Assembly: GCA_017442735.1 (NCBI GenBank)
Contig: JAFRZE010000071.1
Span: 1-43,126 of the forward strand
Direction of reading: 5' to 3'
Origin: Bacillota bacterium
GTDB lineage: Bacteria > Bacillota > Clostridia > Lachnospirales > Bianqueaceae
DNA: 43,126 nucleotides
Shown here: positions 40,436-43,126 of the stretch, piece by piece
How the letters are laid out: each line of letters begins with the position of its first letter
How positions within the stretch are numbered: position 1 is the first letter of the stretch
Notes under the pieces: generated by a model
The model's input: only the letters and a program-made list of their open reading frames with translations
Told to the model about the DNA's origin: nothing
The model's database searches: none
Position numbers and translations under genes: made by a program

Positions 40436-42021
40436 AGAATTTCAGACTGGATCGGTTCACCTATGAGATCATCTGCGATGATGAGCTGAAAGACGCAAAG
40501 GTTACCTTCGAGCAGGAAGGACAGGACCTGACGGTTTATCTGACCGAGGAAGAGGATCGTCCGCAGTATATCAATCTGCGCTGGGATTTCCGGACGGAAG
40601 AGGAACTTTATGTCCTGGGCGATGCCTGGGAACGCAGCTATGGAGAACTTTCTTTCCGCAAGCTGTCGGAGAATGACCGGCCGATGCCCTGGTATTTCGC
40701 CGCGACGGAGCGGACAGAAGAGGGATCAGCTGGGCCGGCTCAGCCTACTCAGCCAGGACAGCCACCTCAACCGTCCCAGCCAATGCGACCGGGACAAACC
40801 TGGTGCTTCGGCGTCAAAACACAGCCAAACGCATTTGTCTGCTTCCGGTATACGCAGGACGGGATCACTGCCCTGGTCGACTGCCGCAATGGCGGCGCCG
40901 GCGTCCGTCTGGAGGGAAGAAAGATCCGACTCTGCACCTTCGTTTTCCGAGAGGAAGTCGGAAAAGAAGCGAAGCCTCTCTTTGAAAGTCTTCAGGCCTT
41001 CTGCCGGGAGCTCTGCGACAACCCGCTGCTGCCGACCACCCCGATCTACGGAGGCAATAACTGGTATTATGCCTATGGCAAAAGCAGCTATGAAGAGATC
41101 CTCCGGGATACCCGCCTGCAGGCCGAGGTGGCTGAAGGCATCGAAAACCCACCTTTTATGGTCATAGACGACGGCTGGCAGCTGAACGCGTGCGCCGGCC
41201 CATACGAGGCAAATGAGCAATTCCGGGACATGAAAGCGCTTGCGCGCGACATCAAAGCCCTCGGCGTCCGACCGGGCATCTGGGTGCGCCTGCTGCGCGA
41301 TTTCTCAGAGAAGATCACCGAAGAAATGCGGATTCCCCGCGGCGAAGAACGAACCTATCTCGATCCCACCCATCCGGCGGTCCAGGCCTACATCCGCGAA
41401 GAGATCCGAAAGATCCGCGGCTGGGGCTATGAACTGTTGAAACACGACTTTACGACCTACGATCTCTTCGGCCAGTGGGGCAAAAACCTCACCGACAGGA
41501 TCACCGCGCCGGGAAGCTGGCATTTCGCGGATGACACGAAAACCAACGCCGAGATCGTCCTGGATCTTTATCGGCTGATCCTGGAGGAAAGCGGCGACAT
41601 GCTGATCATCGGCTGCAATACCATCCCGCACCTGTGCGCCGGCCTCGTCCATATCAACCGGACGGGCGATGACACCAGCGGAAGAGAATGGGCCAGGACC
41701 CGCAAAATGGGCGTAAATACGCTGGCCTTCCGGCTCGCGCAGAACAAAGCCTTTTATCTGGTCGACGCCGACTGCGTCGGGATCCTTGCGGACAATATTC
41801 CCTGGGAAAAGAACCGCCAGTGGCTGGATGTTTTGTCGCGCAGCGACACGGCACTCTTCACATCGTGCGCCGCCCTCGATGAGACCCAGAAAGAAGACAT
41901 GAAAAAGGCCTATCTGGAGATCCAGAAAGGCCATGACCTTCGTCCGGTTGATATTTATGAAAACCTCACCCCCAGCCAATGGCAGGACGGGGAAGAGACG
42001 ATCACGTACGACTGGGAGTGA
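40432..42021 (+). CDS. GH36-like alpha-galactosidase-type glycoside hydrolase (529 aa)
   Basis: A retaining glycoside hydrolase of clan GH-D (GH36/GH27-like). The TIM barrel begins near residue 205 ('YGGNNWYYAYGKSSYEEIL'), with 'FMVIDDGWQ' (242-250), 'LGVRPGIWVRLL', 'LDPTHPAVQAYI', 'LLKHDF' with the nucleophile-position Asp at 339, and 'NRTGDDTSG' with the acid/base Asp at about 413-414. The N-terminal beta domain is short, with a Pro/Gln-rich insert (101-121, repeated QP units) that is unusual. No signal peptide is seen, so it acts in the cytosol on imported oligosaccharides, perhaps raffinose-type, though no sugar transporter is nearby. The exact substrate is not assignable. Confidence 0.8.
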   Translation: MKNFRLDRFTYEIICDDELKDAKVTFEQEGQDLTVYLTEEEDRPQYINLRWDFRTEEELYVLGDAWERSYGELSFRKLSENDRPMPWYFAATERTEEGSAGPAQPTQPGQPPQPSQPMRPGQTWCFGVKTQPNAFVCFRYTQDGITALVDCRNGGAGVRLEGRKIRLCTFVFREEVGKEAKPLFESLQAFCRELCDNPLLPTTPIYGGNNWYYAYGKSSYEEILRDTRLQAEVAEGIENPPFMVIDDGWQLNACAGPYEANEQFRDMKALARDIKALGVRPGIWVRLLRDFSEKITEEMRIPRGEERTYLDPTHPAVQAYIREEIRKIRGWGYELLKHDFTTYDLFGQWGKNLTDRITAPGSWHFADDTKTNAEIVLDLYRLILEESGDMLIIGCNTIPHLCAGLVHINRTGDDTSGREWARTRKMGVNTLAFRLAQNKAFYLVDADCVGILADNIPWEKNRQWLDVLSRSDTALFTSCAALDETQKEDMKKAYLEIQKGHDLRPVDIYENLTPSQWQDGEETITYDWE

Positions 42022-42103
42022 CCTCGTAAACTGGTGATAACCAACTTGCAACGGAAGTAAATATCTCTTTTTCTCTTCTATGTTTTGACTGGAAGGAAGA
42101 TAT

Positions 42104-42143
42104 TTGGAGATAATCATTTCAGAATACAGCTCATTATCTCCAA
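42104..42143. repeat. Inverted repeat TTGGAGATAAT/ATTATCTCCAA between convergent genes
   Basis: Perfect 11-bp arms (42104-42114, 42133-42143) with an 18-nt loop, located between the GH36-like gene and trmB, which converge. No T-tract follows, so it may be a stabilising or weak bidirectional terminator structure. Confidence 0.45.
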
Positions 42144-42187
42144 TGGGAAGAGGTGATATTTGCGGAGAACCAGAAGAGCTTTTTCTT

Positions 42188-42952
42188 TTATCTTTTTCCC
42201 GGCACCGCGCGAAGATAGTTGATGTTCTTCCGCAGGCGCATAAAATTCTCTTCATATTCCGTGGTCACGAGCACGCCGGGATCGATCTTCGCGAGGCGGG
42301 CTTTGGTCTCGTCCGCGGCAGCACGGGTGGCGTCATCCTGCGCCTGCACCCCGTGCAGATCGTTCGTCAGCTCCAGGATCGACCAGCCGCACGCTTGCAA
42401 ACTCTGCACACTATACGCGAAAAGCGCGTCGTTGTCGGTCTTGAAGCAAAGATCGCCGTCCGGCCCAAGCAGATAGCGGTACACCGGCAGGAACCGGTCG
42501 GACGTCAGCCGCCGTTTCGCGTGCTTCTCTTTCGGCCAGGGATCGCTGAACGTCAGATAGATCCGGTCGATCTCGCCCTCCGTGAAAACGTCCCGCAGTT
42601 CTTCCGCGCTGACCCGGATCAACCGGACGTTGTTCAGCGGCGGAATATAGATCCCGTATTTGCGGGTGTTCCGGGAGGCCTCTTCCAGCGTCAGCGCTGT
42701 GCGGGCGAGGATCGTGGAGACGCGTTCGTCACCGATGAAAAGCTCATCCGGATGAGAGAGCGCCATTTCGGTAATGAACTTACCTTTCCCGCAGCCGATC
42801 TCAATGGAAAGCCGTCGGTGGGAAGAGGTATCTTCGCCTGCCGCCAGCAGCATGTTCTCGCGCCATTTTCCCTTCCATTCGGCGGCGGCACGGACGACAA
42901 AAGGCGAGTCGTCCAGAATGTCTTCCGTCCTTTTCAGATATCGAATACGCAT
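42188..42952 (-). CDS. trmB: tRNA (guanine-N7)-methyltransferase TrmB
   Basis: Methylates G46 of tRNAs with SAM. I start the 254-residue protein at ATG 42952 (MRIRYLKRTEDIL), preceded by TTTTGGAG, matching the family start 'MRLR', rather than 29 codons upstream. Signatures: 'IEIGCGKGKFITEMA' (SAM loop), 'NVRLIRVSAEEL', 'IYLTFSDPWPKEKHAKRRLTS' and 'TEYEENFMRLRKNI'. The protein is slightly longer than average through an insert around 'DETKARLAKIDPG'. It is transcribed away from the tRNA-Lys gene. Confidence 0.95.
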   Translation of the reverse strand: MRIRYLKRTEDILDDSPFVVRAAAEWKGKWRENMLLAAGEDTSSHRRLSIEIGCGKGKFITEMALSHPDELFIGDERVSTILARTALTLEEASRNTRKYGIYIPPLNNVRLIRVSAEELRDVFTEGEIDRIYLTFSDPWPKEKHAKRRLTSDRFLPVYRYLLGPDGDLCFKTDNDALFAYSVQSLQACGWSILELTNDLHGVQAQDDATRAAADETKARLAKIDPGVLVTTEYEENFMRLRKNINYLRAVPGKR

Positions 42953-42979
42953 GAAAACTCCAAAATATGAAAATTCTTC

Positions 42980-43008
42980 TTTACAAAGAGTGGAACTTAT
43001 GATATCAT
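42980..43008 (+). promoter_or_regulatory. Promoter of tRNA-Lys
   Basis: TTTACA (42980-42985), 17-bp spacer, TATCAT (43003-43008), on the plus strand 45 bp upstream of the tRNA. Confidence 0.6.
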
Positions 43009-43052
43009 AACACGTGCTACTTCGCAAGCATGTAATCATGCAAGTGAATAGT

Positions 43053-43125
43053 GGGCCGCTAGCTCAGTCGGTAGAGCACTGGACTTTTAATCCAGGTGTC
43101 GGGGGTTCGAACCCCCCGCGGCTCA
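43053..43125 (+). tRNA. tRNA-Lys (anticodon TTT)
   Basis: Acceptor GGGCCGC (43053-43059) pairs with GCGGCTC (43118-43124, one G-U); D-arm GCTC/GAGC; anticodon stem CTGGA/TCCAG around CTTTTAA with anticodon TTT; T-arm GGGGGTTCGAACCCCC. The discriminator is A. The window ends one base after the discriminator, so an encoded CCA cannot be judged. Confidence 0.96.
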
Positions 43126-43126
43126 T

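Noticed and set aside
42104..42970. Rightward 288-codon frame opposite trmB
   Set aside because: It is the complement of a clear TrmB gene and resembles no protein family.
43010..43018. Third parS site (CACGTG near trmB)
   Set aside because: Only the central hexamer matches; the flanks are not palindromic.

Overview
The window is a chromosomal replication-origin region of a low-to-moderate GC Firmicute (Bacillota). GC is a little over 50% by eye. The gene order rpmH-rnpA-yidD-yidC-jag-mnmE-mnmG-rsmG with soj/spo0J on one side, and dnaA-dnaN-S4 protein-recF on the other, is the classic Bacillota oriC neighbourhood. Nothing in the sequence fixes the species. The catabolic arginine operon, M18/M42 peptidases, PF12897-type aminotransferase and GH36-like enzyme suggest a fermentative gut or oral bacterium, possibly Erysipelotrichales (inference only).

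Layout. (A) 1-2240: accessory, plasmid-like segment with a truncated MerR regulator and its 19-bp-spacer promoter, a small gene, a winged-helix replication-type gene, a plasmid-type ParA, a long leader, two inverted repeats and TGATTAGCA iterons. It abuts the 3' end of tRNA-Arg(CCT); a broken second copy of that tRNA's 5' half lies just upstream of it. (B) 2446-7792: arginine block, M18 aminopeptidase, argR, arcC, arcB, arcA and tRNA-Arg(CCG), the last with a long hairpin-rich leader. (C) 7983-12184: spo0J/soj with two parS palindromes, one intergenic and one inside the coding tail of an atypical diacylglycerol-kinase-like gene; an M20 amidohydrolase lies between. (D) 12184-23115: argS, rsmG, a P-loop kinase/DUF2441-like fusion, a GNAT, mnmG, mnmE, jag, yidC (TTG start), yidD, rnpA and rpmH. 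(E) 23116-25156: bipartite oriC, with DnaA-box clusters on both sides of dnaA and a DnaA-trio-like unwinding element before dnaN. (F) 25157-32335: dnaN, S4, recF, a YfbR-like phosphohydrolase, M42 peptidase, ferredoxin-type aldo/keto reductase, TetR and DUF362 ferredoxin protein. gyrB/gyrA do not follow recF within this window. (G) 32336-43126: a 420-bp element with terminal inverted repeats, a membrane-anchored TIR/beta-propeller protein downstream of murE, an aminotransferase divergent from murE with a shared operator-like palindrome, a zinc-ribbon protein, a repeat-rich intergenic region, DUF4298 and GH36-like genes, trmB and tRNA-Lys.

How it works together. Almost all genes left of about 23.2 kb read leftward, and those right of it read rightward to 32.3 kb, so transcription follows the replication forks leaving oriC. 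Soj/Spo0J and parS organise the origin, DnaA/DnaN/RecF run and repair replication, and RnpA/RpmH/YidC/YidD/Jag/MnmE/MnmG/RsmG/ArgS/TrmB serve RNA, translation and membrane insertion. ArcABC turn arginine into ornithine, ammonia, CO2 and ATP under a neighbouring ArgR. The most unusual features are the TIR/propeller protein, the kinase/DUF2441-like fusion, the degenerate lipid-kinase gene carrying parS, the 420-bp element, the nested repeats at 39.77-40.05 kb, the tRNA-Arg leader hairpins and the plasmid-like module beside the broken tRNA.
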